Positions 1-8,031 of a stretch of 64,000 bases of DNA are shown here, one piece after another (positions within the stretch are counted from its first letter, which is position 1; every line of letters starts with the position of its first letter). The notes beneath the pieces are model-generated. The model ran no database searches. It saw nothing but the letters and a program-made list of their open reading frames with translations, and had not been told where the DNA came from. The DNA is taken from the NCBI RefSeq assembly GCF_027627475.1, contig NZ_CP115484.1, forward strand, positions 4,844,501-4,908,500, written 5' to 3'. The stretch comes from Paenibacillus sp. SYP-B4298 (GTDB lineage Bacteria > Bacillota > Bacilli > Paenibacillales > Paenibacillaceae). Made by a program: the position numbers and the translations under genes.

Positions 1-1
1 G

Positions 2-466
2 CTCTCCGCGAAAAGTCAGGACATCGACAAGATCGCCGGACTCAGCATTGGCGCTGATGATTATGTGTCCAAGCCCTTCAATCCTCTGGTGCTGATGGCG
101 CGGGTCAAATCCCAGCTACGTCGCTACAAGCGGCTGAATACACCTGCGGCTGTCGATGATCAGAGCGTCATCGAGATTGATGACCTGGTCATCCATATTG
201 CCAATCATACCGTCACGGTCGACCAGGAGCCCGTCAAGCTGACACCTCGCGAGTTTGCCATCCTGAAGCTGCTCGCAACCAATCTCGACAAGGTGCTCAG
301 CATGGATCGAATCTACCAGGAGGTATGGAACGAGCCCTTCATGGAATCCAAAAATACGGTCATGGTGCATATTCGCAAGCTACGTGAAAAAATTGAAAAA
401 CAGCCGCAATCCCCCCGCTATATTAAGACGGTATGGGGCATTGGCTACAAGATGGAATCATCATGA
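2..466 (+). CDS. OmpR/PhoB-family response regulator, 5' end missing
   Basis: DNA-binding response regulator whose start lies before the window. The frame is open from the second base. The first visible residues are the end of a receiver domain, including the GADDYVSKPF stretch with the conserved lysine; the phosphorylated aspartate is upstream and not visible. A winged-helix effector domain of the OmpR type follows (LTPREFAILKLLATN, then VMVHIRKLREKIE and YIKTVWGIGYKM near the C-terminus). The stop lies 14 bases before the start of a histidine kinase gene, so the two form a two-component pair in one transcript. The pairing resembles VanR/VanS-like envelope-sensing systems, which is inference. 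The target genes are unknown; the adjacent deacetylase gene is one candidate. Confidence 0.93.
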   Translation, partial: LSAKSQDIDKIAGLSIGADDYVSKPFNPLVLMARVKSQLRRYKRLNTPAAVDDQSVIEIDDLVIHIANHTVTVDQEPVKLTPREFAILKLLATNLDKVLSMDRIYQEVWNEPFMESKNTVMVHIRKLREKIEKQPQSPRYIKTVWGIGYKMESS

Positions 467-480
467 GGAGGAGAGCGTCC

Positions 481-1962
481 ATGAGTGACACGCCCATCCG
501 TAGATATTTCATGCTCATTCTAACCTTTCTGCTCAGCTTCGTCGGCACTGTCGGCCTGATGGGACTGGGCGCATTGGCCGTGGCCTATGCGCTGCAGACC
601 TCTGCACTGCATGGGCTGGCTGCCTCGCTCATCAATTCGGTCGGCTCGGCTGTCACCTTCATCATCGTCGGCACGCTCCTCTATATTGTATTGTTCGTAT
701 GGATAAGCACCAGGCTTGTATTTAAGCGTAAACCCGACCTGCCTGTCTCCTCCTCCGCTGGCTGGGCGCTGTCGCTGAGGTGGAAGCTGCTCGTGCATAT
801 TGCTCTCTCCTGCGCTGCCGTGGCAGCCTTTTTATTTGTCGGTTATTTGCTGTCTACAGCACTGCTGACGATTCGGCCGCTCAGCTATCCGCTGGAGTGG
901 CTGATTAATTGGATCGGCTCCGTCCCGCTGATGATCGTCACTGGAATAGCCGTCTTTCTCGTCTCCTTCGTTATCCTGACCAATGAGCTCATGGACCATC
1001 TGGAGAAGCTCGGCCGTGGCCTGCAGGAGATTAGCGCCGGTCATCTCGACCATAGAGTGGACATCGGAACGCGCGATGAAGCCGGCTGGCTGGCCGAGCA
1101 GATGAACGGCATGGCGGAGCAACTCAGCGAGCAGATTCACGAGATTACGCAGGGCTTGAAGCAGATGGAGCAGGGGCAGTTCGACTCGCTCATACCTGAG
1201 GGGGCAGGCGACTTCGGCCTGATCGCTGCAAGCATTAACCGGATGGCTCGCAAGCTCGACCAGCTCATCAGAGATGAGCGGCTGGCAGAGCAGACCAAGC
1301 ATGATCTGATTACCGGGGTATCCCATGATCTGCGGACACCGCTCACCTCCATTCTTGGCTTCCTGGAGCTGATCGAGAAGGATCGTTATCAAGATGAGGT
1401 CGAGCTGAGGTACTACATCAATATTGCCTATGAGAAGGCGCTGACGCTGCAGCAACTGATCGATGATCTGTTCGAATATACCCGTGTAAACAACGGACTG
1501 CCGCTGCACAAGAGCCGGATCGACATGGTCGGGTTCATACAACAATTAGCGGATGAGTTCGTCCCGACCCTGGAGAAGCATAAGGCGGAGCTTCGTATTG
1601 AAGCCTCCGAGCCCGTTCTTGAGCTGGAGGCAGACGGCAGTCTGCTGGTGCGCAGCTACGAGAATCTGATCTCGAATGCTATCCGTTATGGAGGGGAAGA
1701 CAAGTATGTGGATTTGAAGCTGTTCACCGCGGAGGGCCACCTCGTCATCCAGGTGATCAACTACGGGCCGCCGATCCCTGAACGGGACATTCCGCATTTA
1801 TTTGACCGCTTCTACCGCGTGGAGCGCTCTCGCTCGAAGCAGACGGGAGGAACCGGGCTGGGGCTAGCGATCGCCAAGAGCATCGTGGAGGCGCATGGAG
1901 GAAGGATCGAGGTGCAGAGCAACCAGGAGCGAACCCTGTTCCAGACCAGCTACCCGCTGTAG
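481..1962 (+). CDS. Membrane sensor histidine kinase, HAMP-HisKA type (VanS-like)
   Basis: Sensor kinase partner of the upstream response regulator. The ATG at 481 is chosen because a GGAGGAG ribosome site lies about 8 bases upstream; an ATG at 463 that overlaps the upstream stop is the alternative. The 493-residue protein has four predicted membrane segments (about 9-34, 54-76, 103-129, 144-166), a HAMP linker, a HisKA dimerisation domain with phospho-acceptor H282 in GVSHDLRTPL, and an ATPase domain with N box (NLISNAIRYGG), FDRFYRVERS and GTGLGLAIAKSIVEAHGG. It should autophosphorylate and pass phosphate to its partner. No extracellular sensing domain of any size is visible, so the signal may be sensed within the membrane. 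Confidence 0.93.
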   Translation: MSDTPIRRYFMLILTFLLSFVGTVGLMGLGALAVAYALQTSALHGLAASLINSVGSAVTFIIVGTLLYIVLFVWISTRLVFKRKPDLPVSSSAGWALSLRWKLLVHIALSCAAVAAFLFVGYLLSTALLTIRPLSYPLEWLINWIGSVPLMIVTGIAVFLVSFVILTNELMDHLEKLGRGLQEISAGHLDHRVDIGTRDEAGWLAEQMNGMAEQLSEQIHEITQGLKQMEQGQFDSLIPEGAGDFGLIAASINRMARKLDQLIRDERLAEQTKHDLITGVSHDLRTPLTSILGFLELIEKDRYQDEVELRYYINIAYEKALTLQQLIDDLFEYTRVNNGLPLHKSRIDMVGFIQQLADEFVPTLEKHKAELRIEASEPVLELEADGSLLVRSYENLISNAIRYGGEDKYVDLKLFTAEGHLVIQVINYGPPIPERDIPHLFDRFYRVERSRSKQTGGTGLGLAIAKSIVEAHGGRIEVQSNQERTLFQTSYPL

Positions 1963-2015
1963 ATTATTATAATAATTTTAAGGATTTGGATACTGTTCTC
2001 TTAAACTTTATCGTT

Positions 2016-2021
2016 TATAAT
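2016..2021 (+). promoter_or_regulatory. Candidate -10 box (TATAAT) for the deacetylase lipoprotein gene
   Basis: A perfect TATAAT sits 75 bases before the deacetylase start codon. No good -35 lies 16-18 bases upstream (CTGTTC at 1993), as expected for an activator-dependent promoter. The adjacent response regulator could be that activator; this is inference. Confidence 0.35.
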
Positions 2022-2095
2022 CATCTAAGATGACTGACAGGCAATCCAACTACACGACATGATAGTCCCTAGTTTGGAAATAGAGGAGGAGATTT

Positions 2096-3250
2096 ATGAT
2101 GATAACACGTAGAAAGCCGTGGCTGGCTGTGCTCGCTCTGCTCATGCTCGCGTCCCTCATGCTGAGCGCATGCGGCGGCAAGGAAGAGGAGCTGACGCCT
2201 GACCCTTCGATTAAGATCGTTGTGAACGGCAAGGAATGGTCGAACACAGGGGCTGCGCTTAATGCCGATGGCAAGCTGATGGTGCCTTCCGATTTCCTGA
2301 AGAAGGCTGTGGAGGAGGGAGAAGACCCGCCTGCCGAGCATGTGGAGGGCACGGTCTACTACTCGAATCAGGTGGCAGTGCTCATGTATCATGACCTCAC
2401 CGAGGGCGAGACGACTAAGGCCGCGCTGTCGGTCGATGCGTTCGCAGAGCAGATGGAACTGTTGAAAACCAACGGATTCCATGTCATCAGTATGAAGGAA
2501 TATTCGGACTTCATCCTGAAGCAGCAGCCCGTGCCGGACAACGCAGTGCTGATTACCTTTGACGACGGTTATGAGAGCTTCTATAAGCTGGCGTATCCGG
2601 TGCTCAAGGAGCACGGCTATCCCGCCACCAACTTCGTCATTGTCCGGTTCATTGATGAGCAGATCGGCGTGCCTAAGATGACCTGGGATCAGATGCGCGA
2701 GATGCAGAAGGACGGCATGACCTTCTATACTCATACCTATGATTCACACCTGTATGTCGAGGTAGACAAGAAGGGCAATACGAAGCCAGCGCTCACCGCG
2801 CAGAAATATTTGCCTGACGAGGACCGCAAGGAGACCAAGGAAGAAGCGAAGCAGCGGATTACCGCAGATCTGGCGAAGGCCGAGGAACGGCTGACAGCGG
2901 AGCTTGGCAATACGGATCGTATCATCGCTTTCCCTTACGGCGCCTTCAATGATACGGTGATGGAAGTGCTGAAGTCACTAGACATCCACATTTCCTTCAC
3001 GGTCAAGAAAGGCATCAATTCCAGTGCGGAAGCCAATGGTTTCCGCGTGAACGGAGCTGACGTCAAGGAGAATCCACAGATCGTCATTAATCATCTCAAG
3101 ACGATCAGCGCAGCTTCTTATGGCGATGCGCAAGGCAACTCCTCTAGCAAGCTCGTGTCGCTGCGCGCCTATTGCGACAAGAATGGCATCAGCCTTGCCT
3201 GGGATGCCGCCAAGCGCCAAGCCGTACTCTCCTTCAGCAAGTCGGCATAA
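2096..3250 (+). CDS. Polysaccharide deacetylase (NodB/CE4) lipoprotein with a split stalk domain
   Basis: Predicted secreted, membrane-anchored deacetylase acting on a cell-wall or surface polysaccharide. A signal peptide ends in the lipobox LMLSAC (C26). The NodB domain starts near VAVLMYHDLT (about residue 93). It shows the metal and catalytic motif TFDDGY (D156, D157) and the zinc-binding HTYDSH motif (H213, H218), with FPYGAFND further on. The flanks look like the two halves of a copper-amine-oxidase-type stalk domain: IKIVVNGKEW at about 39-48, and KLVSLRAYCDKNGISLAWD near the end. The ribosome site GAGGAGGAG fits the ATG at 2096; an ATG one codon later is also possible. The substrate (peptidoglycan, GlcNAc polymer or other) cannot be told from sequence. 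Confidence 0.88.
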   Translation: MMITRRKPWLAVLALLMLASLMLSACGGKEEELTPDPSIKIVVNGKEWSNTGAALNADGKLMVPSDFLKKAVEEGEDPPAEHVEGTVYYSNQVAVLMYHDLTEGETTKAALSVDAFAEQMELLKTNGFHVISMKEYSDFILKQQPVPDNAVLITFDDGYESFYKLAYPVLKEHGYPATNFVIVRFIDEQIGVPKMTWDQMREMQKDGMTFYTHTYDSHLYVEVDKKGNTKPALTAQKYLPDEDRKETKEEAKQRITADLAKAEERLTAELGNTDRIIAFPYGAFNDTVMEVLKSLDIHISFTVKKGINSSAEANGFRVNGADVKENPQIVINHLKTISAASYGDAQGNSSSKLVSLRAYCDKNGISLAWDAAKRQAVLSFSKSA

Positions 3251-3266
3251 CCGACTCGAACATGAT

Positions 3267-3303
3267 GCCCTCCAGGCTCTAGCAAGCGCCTGGAGGGCTT
3301 TTT
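3267..3303 (+). terminator. Rho-independent terminator after the deacetylase gene
   Basis: An 11-bp perfect stem (GCCCTCCAGGC / GCCTGGAGGGC) with a 10-base loop is followed at once by TTTTT. It ends the two-component/deacetylase region. Confidence 0.9.
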
Positions 3304-3362
3304 GACGCATTCACATCGCCCTAACTCTCGCCAGCCGCCGTTGCAACTGGCCGTCCCGCTGC

Positions 3363-3391
3363 TTGTCATTTTATGTTACGATCACTATATC
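3363..3391 (+). promoter_or_regulatory. Candidate sigma-A promoter of the 7TM-PAS-GGDEF gene
   Basis: TTGTCA, a 17-base spacer and TATATC lie about 52 bases before the start codon, downstream of the preceding terminator. Confidence 0.5.
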
Positions 3392-3443
3392 GACAGAAAT
3401 AGTAGCCGAAGCTTACATCCTGCACTGATGGAGAGAGATAGAT

Positions 3444-5048
3444 ATGGACATCTATATCGCCAATTATATCGTGATCGTCTCGGTCGCAGGGGCATTGAAT
3501 GTGCTGCTGGGATTGTATGCATGGTTCAAGAAAACCAGCTTTACCGGTATCCGCATCTTTTCCGCCATGTCCTTTGCCTCGTCGTTCTACATCTTCGGCT
3601 TCGCCATGGAGCTGGGAAGCGTATCCTTGGAGGAGATCAAGTTCTGGATTCAAGTGGAGTATATCGGGCTGCCGTTCATCTCCCCGCTCTGCATGATTAT
3701 GGTCGGACATTTCGTCGGGGCAGAACGGTTCAGGAGCAAGCGGCTGTTCGGGCTGCTGATGGTGATCCCCGTCCTATCGGTTCTGATGCTCTATACCAAT
3801 GATGATCATCACCTGTTCTACCGAACCATTTATTTGCGCGGAGACATGGCCACCCCGCTCGCTGACATGGTATTTGGCGAATGGTATGTCATTCATGGCA
3901 GCTACACCTTCGGGTGCATTGTTGTATCTGGTTACCTGCTGATCCGCCGGCTGCGCAACATCGAAGCCGCCTACCGGGCTCAGATCATCGTCATGCTGGC
4001 TGGCGTCTTCCTGCCTATGATCGGGTCCTTCCTGTATCTGGTTAGTCTGACGCCTTACGGCATGGACCCTGTGCCGGTCATCATGTGCCTGACCTCGGGC
4101 ATGTATGCCTGGGCGGTGTTGTCCAATGGCATGTTCACCATCACGCCGGTCGCCCGCGAGGTGATCTTCGAGAGCATGCGCGATGGTGTGCTTGTGCTCG
4201 ATGAGCACAATCGGCTGGTCGACTATAACTCCGCAGCGGCCTTGATGCTGCGAACTCTGGGGGCTTCCACTATCGGAACCCCGCTCAGCAGCCTCTGGTC
4301 TAGCCAGCCGGGGGGCTCAGGCGCGATTGATGCCTTCGATGAAGCCAGAGAGGAACAGATACTGCGGTGGCGAAGGGATGGCGCCATCTATACCTACGGC
4401 GTGCGCACCTCGCCGATCCTTCGCAAGGAGCAGCCGATCGGGCGCACCATTATTTTGACCGATGTCACCGAACGGACGGCGCTGGAGGAACAGTTGCGTT
4501 ATATGGCGTCTATGGATGGTCTGACTCGAATCTATAATCGATCCTATTTCATGCATGAGACCAAGGAAAAAATGGCAAGCGCCTCCTATACAGGCCGCTT
4601 CGTCTCCCTCATTCTGCTGGATATTGACTATTTCAAGCGGATCAACGATGGCTACGGACACGATATTGGGGATACCGCACTGGTGCATGTTGTCAATGTC
4701 TGCCGAGGGCATGTACCGGTGGACGGTATTTTGGGGCGCTATGGCGGGGAAGAATTTATGCTCTGCCTGTTCGGCTACAGTTTGTCGCAGTCAGGCGAGC
4801 TGGCTGAGCGCATTCGCCTTGATATAGCAGGCCATCCGCTTGAGCTCTCTGATGCCTCGCTTACGCTCTCCGCCAGCTTCGGCATCGCATCCGGCACCGC
4901 AGGTCAGATCACGCTGGAGGAATTGCTGCGACGGGCAGACCAGGCGCTGTATACCTCCAAGGCCGGAGGACGCAACTGCATCCATCTGGCAGCAGACGAG
5001 GGGAATATCCGGCTAGAGATGGGACAGCGTGAATTGCTTGAGCCATAA
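3444..5048 (+). CDS. Membrane diguanylate cyclase: 7TM sensor, PAS and GGDEF domains
   Basis: Predicted c-di-GMP synthase of 534 residues. The N-terminal 220 residues contain about seven hydrophobic segments of the histidine-kinase-type 7TM sensor kind. A PAS domain follows (about 232-345, with DGVLVLDEHNRLVDYN). The GGDEF domain (about 350-515) has an intact active site, GRYGGEEF (G434-F438), and the metal-binding LLDIDYFKRIND stretch. No RxxD inhibitory site is present just before the signature. Together this suggests an active cyclase not subject to I-site product inhibition. The gene stands alone, with its own promoter and no EAL or PilZ neighbour. The ligand sensed is unknown. Confidence 0.9.
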   Translation: MDIYIANYIVIVSVAGALNVLLGLYAWFKKTSFTGIRIFSAMSFASSFYIFGFAMELGSVSLEEIKFWIQVEYIGLPFISPLCMIMVGHFVGAERFRSKRLFGLLMVIPVLSVLMLYTNDDHHLFYRTIYLRGDMATPLADMVFGEWYVIHGSYTFGCIVVSGYLLIRRLRNIEAAYRAQIIVMLAGVFLPMIGSFLYLVSLTPYGMDPVPVIMCLTSGMYAWAVLSNGMFTITPVAREVIFESMRDGVLVLDEHNRLVDYNSAAALMLRTLGASTIGTPLSSLWSSQPGGSGAIDAFDEAREEQILRWRRDGAIYTYGVRTSPILRKEQPIGRTIILTDVTERTALEEQLRYMASMDGLTRIYNRSYFMHETKEKMASASYTGRFVSLILLDIDYFKRINDGYGHDIGDTALVHVVNVCRGHVPVDGILGRYGGEEFMLCLFGYSLSQSGELAERIRLDIAGHPLELSDASLTLSASFGIASGTAGQITLEELLRRADQALYTSKAGGRNCIHLAADEGNIRLEMGQRELLEP

Positions 5049-5049
5049 G

Positions 5050-5118
5050 CGAAGCGCACGGCAGCACGGCAGCACGTAGCTTTGCGAGCCCGCAGGACGC
5101 AAGAGACCGTGCGCTTCG
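5050..5118. terminator. Long-loop inverted repeat between convergent genes
   Basis: A 12-bp perfect inverted repeat (CGAAGCGCACGG / CCGTGCGCTTCG) lies right after the cyclase stop and before the convergent DUF1129 gene. The loop is about 45 bases and there is no U-tract, so termination is plausible but weakly supported. Confidence 0.4.
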
Positions 5119-5129
5119 ACGCAGCAGCT

Positions 5130-5816
5130 TTAATCACGAAACAGTACTCGTTGCCCAAGCAGCCCCACAGCAAAGATTGCAAGACATATCCATGATGAGA
5201 CACTCCATGTCGGGAGCCATTCCTTGCCGAATACAGCAACACAGACGATAGCTCCTATGAACACCGTATTCAGTGCGATAAATTGCCACTTCATGCTCTG
5301 CTTTCCTTGCTTGAAGGAGCTCTTGTGAACAACCGCAAGCAGCAGCCGGACAAACAGCAACGATGACAGGCCGATCGCTACAGGCACCATGAGCGGAATA
5401 TCCACGAGTTGACTTCCCTCCCCGTCACCTCCAAATGATCGGATCAGAGGGAACAGTCCTTGCACCAAGAAATACCAGGTCAAGGCGATCCAGGGCACCA
5501 TAACAAGCAGCTTCAATTGTTCCTGCTTCCCTGCTCGGGGCAATTGCTCTATCAATTCCTTGCAGTACCCTTCCGGGTCCTCTCCGAACACCTCACGTGC
5601 ACTCTTACCCCCATGCTGGGCCTCAATCAGATGTTGCAGCAGCTCCAGCAGCAGCTCCTCTCCTTGCCGTTCCTCCACTCCGCTGGTGCGGATATATACC
5701 ATCATGTCACTGTAATAGCGTTCGTTATCTGGATGAAGCTGCTCCCGCAGCCTATTGTTCTCCTCAATCATATGCCGGATCGAACGCTGTTCATCGCGTA
5801 CAGCATTTTTCTTCAT
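5130..5816 (-). CDS. DUF1129-like four-helix membrane protein paired with a PadR regulator
   Basis: A 228-residue protein with a charged cytoplasmic N-terminal half (about 1-100) and four predicted membrane segments (about 103-125, 138-163, 179-197, 204-225). The arrangement resembles DUF1129-type proteins often encoded next to PadR regulators. It lies 52 bases downstream of the padR-like gene on the same strand, so the two are very likely cotranscribed and the PadR protein probably controls this gene. The N-terminal segment, with an amphipathic helix and the short run DPEGYCKELIEQLP, resembles the HAAS-type segments found in such proteins. Molecular function is unknown; stress-linked membrane proteins of this kind are known only in outline. 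Confidence 0.7.
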   Translation of the reverse strand: MKKNAVRDEQRSIRHMIEENNRLREQLHPDNERYYSDMMVYIRTSGVEERQGEELLLELLQHLIEAQHGGKSAREVFGEDPEGYCKELIEQLPRAGKQEQLKLLVMVPWIALTWYFLVQGLFPLIRSFGGDGEGSQLVDIPLMVPVAIGLSSLLFVRLLLAVVHKSSFKQGKQSMKWQFIALNTVFIGAIVCVAVFGKEWLPTWSVSSWICLAIFAVGLLGQRVLFRD

Positions 5817-5868
5817 CGGTACTCCCTCCCTATCGCTTTGGCATCATACTCCTGTTGGAAGTATCCTG

Positions 5869-6207
5869 TTAGCTCCCTTGCGCAAGCGTCTGATCCACGC
5901 TTGATCTCAGGTGAGTCCAGTTATGCCGGAATTGCTGCAATATACTTGCTCCCTCATCTGTCAGACGATAATATTTGCGGGGCGGCCCACCTGAACGTAT
6001 ATCTGCCTTCATGTAGCCTTCAATCCACTTTTCCTTCTGCATACGCAGAAGCAGCGGGTAGATGCTGCCCTCGCTGACATAGTCGAAGCCACTGCGCTCC
6101 AGCAAGAGGCACAGCTCATAGCCATATACCTCATGCTTGTCGATAATGGCCAATATGCAGCCTTCAAGTATTCCCTTCAACATCTGCGTGTAACCCGATC
6201 TGCTCAT
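5869..6207 (-). CDS. PadR-family transcriptional regulator
   Basis: A 112-residue PadR-type winged-helix repressor. Typical features are YTQMLKGILEGCILAII at the N-terminus, HEVYGYELCLLLERSGF, the wing region GSIYPLLLRMQKEKWIEGY, and RKYYRLTDEGASILQQF near the end. It is the first gene of a two-gene minus-strand unit with the DUF1129-like protein. Two nearly identical 25-base operator-like sites lie upstream (6240-6264 and 6430-6454); the nearer has perfect 10-bp inverted arms. Autoregulation is therefore likely. The effector is unknown. Confidence 0.9.
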   Translation of the reverse strand: MSRSGYTQMLKGILEGCILAIIDKHEVYGYELCLLLERSGFDYVSEGSIYPLLLRMQKEKWIEGYMKADIRSGGPPRKYYRLTDEGASILQQFRHNWTHLRSSVDQTLAQGS

Positions 6208-6235
6208 CCCTCTGCCCTCCTGCGCCTCGAATGAT

Positions 6236-6268
6236 GATTAACTATATTGCAATACAAGATAGTTAATC
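6236..6268. promoter_or_regulatory. PadR-type operator, proximal copy
   Basis: Perfect 10-bp inverted arms GATTAACTAT and ATAGTTAATC are separated by 13 bases, 29 bases upstream of the padR start. The 25-base core (6240-6264) recurs on the opposite strand at 6430-6454 with 21 of 25 bases identical. Confidence 0.7.
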
Positions 6269-6429
6269 TAACAAGATTAGGCCCCCTTAGAAAGCGGCTT
6301 AACACGCATGCAACTCCAATAGAGCGGAGTTCTGGTACATCGCACACCCATGGGTCGAGCGGCATCCACTGAATACCCATCCCCACAGTCGAATCGACTG
6401 TCTGGACAACATAACGAGCGGGTAAACCA

Positions 6430-6479
6430 AACTACCTTGTATTATCATATAGTTTAGGGTAGACCGCTCGTTTTGTCAA
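6430..6479 (-). promoter_or_regulatory. Leftward promoter with distal PadR-type operator
   Basis: On the minus strand, TTGACA (6474-6479), 17 bases and TAAACT (6452-6457) form a promoter directed toward padR. The -10 overlaps the second copy of the operator (6430-6454, read leftward as AACTATATGAT...AAGGTAGTT). Binding there would block RNA polymerase, which supports autorepression. The roughly 220-base leader holds no convincing gene; it carries a small perfect palindrome, CAGTCGAATCGACTG, at 6386-6400. Confidence 0.6.
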
Positions 6480-6514
6480 TCCTGCCAGCAGCCGCCAGCT
6501 TCCTGTTCCGTCGA

Positions 6515-6649
6515 TTACTGCTTCACATGAATGGTCAGCGCGTCGTTACCCGGGCCTTTCTTGAGCGTGGCGCCAAGTCCCTCCACTACAGCCCGCAGCG
6601 GAGCATAGGAGCAGGTTTTCCCGTACCAGAAAACTCGCCTCGTCCTCAT
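6515..6649 (-). pseudogene. Fragment of a copper-amine-oxidase-type stalk domain
   Basis: A 44-codon open frame whose product contains APLRAVVEGLGATLKKGPGN and ends DALTIHVKQ. This matches the conserved second half of stalk domains common in secreted Paenibacillus proteins (PLRAVAEALGA...). The usual first half and any signal peptide are missing, and no ribosome site precedes the ATG. It is most likely the decayed 3' end of a larger gene, whose stop now lies about 40 bases upstream of the leftward padR promoter. A functional micro-protein is possible but unsupported. Confidence 0.45.
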
Positions 6650-6672
6650 TCGTCAATAGACAACAACAAGCT

Positions 6673-6701
6673 TTGACAACCCTTTCATGTTCCATTACGA
6701 T
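6673..6701 (+). promoter_or_regulatory. Promoter of trpB
   Basis: TTGACA, a 17-base spacer and TACGAT. The start codon lies 48 bases after the -10, with GGAGGCG as ribosome site. No T-box or TRAP-type leader fits in the short untranslated region. Confidence 0.7.
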
Positions 6702-6748
6702 GTGTATAGAAAATAGTTCATTCAATTTATTGGAGGCGGATCGGTCTT

Positions 6749-7912
6749 ATGGCTAACGAACAGGTTAAAGCAGGCTACTTCGGGGAATTCGGAGGCAGCT
6801 TCGTCCCGCCGGAGCTGCAGGAGGTGCTCGACTACCTCGGTGAGCAATTCTTGAAATACAAGGATGATCCCGAATTCAATGAGGAATTCCGTTATTACGC
6901 TCGCGAATATATCGGACGGGAAAATCCCCTGACCTATGCACGCCAGTTGACCGCCAAGTGGGGAGGCGCCAAGGTCTATCTGAAGCGCGAGGATCTGAAC
7001 CATACCGGCTCGCATAAAATTAACAACGTGGTCGGCCAGATTCTGCTGGCGAAGCGTATGGGCGCCAAGCGCGTCATTGCCGAGACCGGAGCCGGTCAGC
7101 ATGGCGTCGCCACAGCAACCGCCTGCGCGATGTTCAATATGGAATGCGTCATCTATATGGGAGCAGAGGACACCCGCCGCCAGGCGCTCAATGTGTTCCG
7201 TATGGAGCTGCTGGGGGCGAAGGTCGTGCCGGTAGCCAAGGGCCAGGGTCGATTGAAGGATGCGGTGGATGAGGCGTTTGCCGATCTCGTGCAGAACTAT
7301 AAGCACACCTTCTATCTGCTCGGCTCTGCGGTTGGCCCTCACCCGTTCCCGACGATGGTCAGACACTTCCAATCGATCATCAGCGAGGAATCCAAGCGGC
7401 AGATTATAGAGAAGGAGGGCCGCCTGCCGGATGCGGTCATCGCCTGTGTTGGCGGCGGCAGCAATGCGATCGGCGCCTTCGCTCACTATATGGACGAGCC
7501 GTCGGTGCGGCTGATCGGCGTGGAGCCAGACAAGGCGCCTACGCTCACACAGGGCGTACCAGGAGAGCTTCACGGGTTCCGCTGTCTTGTCCTGCTCGAC
7601 GAGCAAGGCAATCCGCAGCCGACCTATTCCATCGCGCCTGGACTCGATTACCCTGGTGTGGGGCCAGAGCATAGCCAGTTGAAGCTGTCGGGACGGGCCG
7701 AGTATGCCGCTGTCTCCAACGAGGAGGTACTGGAGGCCTTCCAGGAGCTGTCGCAGACGGAGGGCATTATTCCAGCACTGGAGAGCTCACACGCGCTGGC
7801 GTATGCCAGAAAGCTCGCTCCTTCAATGGGTAAGGATCAGATCATAATTATTAACCTGTCCGGTCGCGGCGACAAGGATGTGGAGGAAGTATTCCGCATG
7901 CTGCGCGGATAG
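6749..7912 (+). CDS. trpB: Tryptophan synthase beta chain
   Basis: Catalyses the PLP-dependent condensation of indole with L-serine. The 387-residue length is normal. The PLP lysine is K90 in HTGSHKINN, the catalytic glutamate E112 in AETGAGQHG, and the phosphate-binding loop GGGSNAIG lies at about 235-242. The sequence keeps the TrpB1-type features needed for pairing with an alpha subunit. It stands alone: no trpA or other trp gene is adjacent, it has its own promoter, and a terminator-like hairpin follows. Either the trp genes are scattered or this is a second copy used to salvage indole. The segment PGELHGFRCLVLLDEQGN departs from the commonest TrpB wording, but no key residue is lost. Confidence 0.96.
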   Translation: MANEQVKAGYFGEFGGSFVPPELQEVLDYLGEQFLKYKDDPEFNEEFRYYAREYIGRENPLTYARQLTAKWGGAKVYLKREDLNHTGSHKINNVVGQILLAKRMGAKRVIAETGAGQHGVATATACAMFNMECVIYMGAEDTRRQALNVFRMELLGAKVVPVAKGQGRLKDAVDEAFADLVQNYKHTFYLLGSAVGPHPFPTMVRHFQSIISEESKRQIIEKEGRLPDAVIACVGGGSNAIGAFAHYMDEPSVRLIGVEPDKAPTLTQGVPGELHGFRCLVLLDEQGNPQPTYSIAPGLDYPGVGPEHSQLKLSGRAEYAAVSNEEVLEAFQELSQTEGIIPALESSHALAYARKLAPSMGKDQIIIINLSGRGDKDVEEVFRMLRG

Positions 7913-7965
7913 TCGCTTCCAGCTTCATGCAGCAGCGTCTGCCGCATGATCCCACGCAACATCGA

Positions 7966-8008
7966 AGAGGCTGCGCCGCTGGCTTACATGCCAGACGGCG
8001 CAGCCTCT
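7966..8008. terminator. Terminator-like hairpin between trpB and the convergent lipoprotein gene
   Basis: A 13-bp perfect stem (AGAGGCTGCGCCG / CGGCGCAGCCTCT) with a 17-base loop. The following CTGTCTGTG is only weakly U-rich. It probably serves both convergent genes. Confidence 0.6.
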
Positions 8009-8031
8009 CTGTCTGTGCAGGAGCGCCTCGA

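Noticed and set aside
6204-6386. A 60-codon minus-strand frame just upstream of padR
   Set aside because: It lacks a ribosome site, has an arginine-rich meaningless end, and covers the proximal operator.
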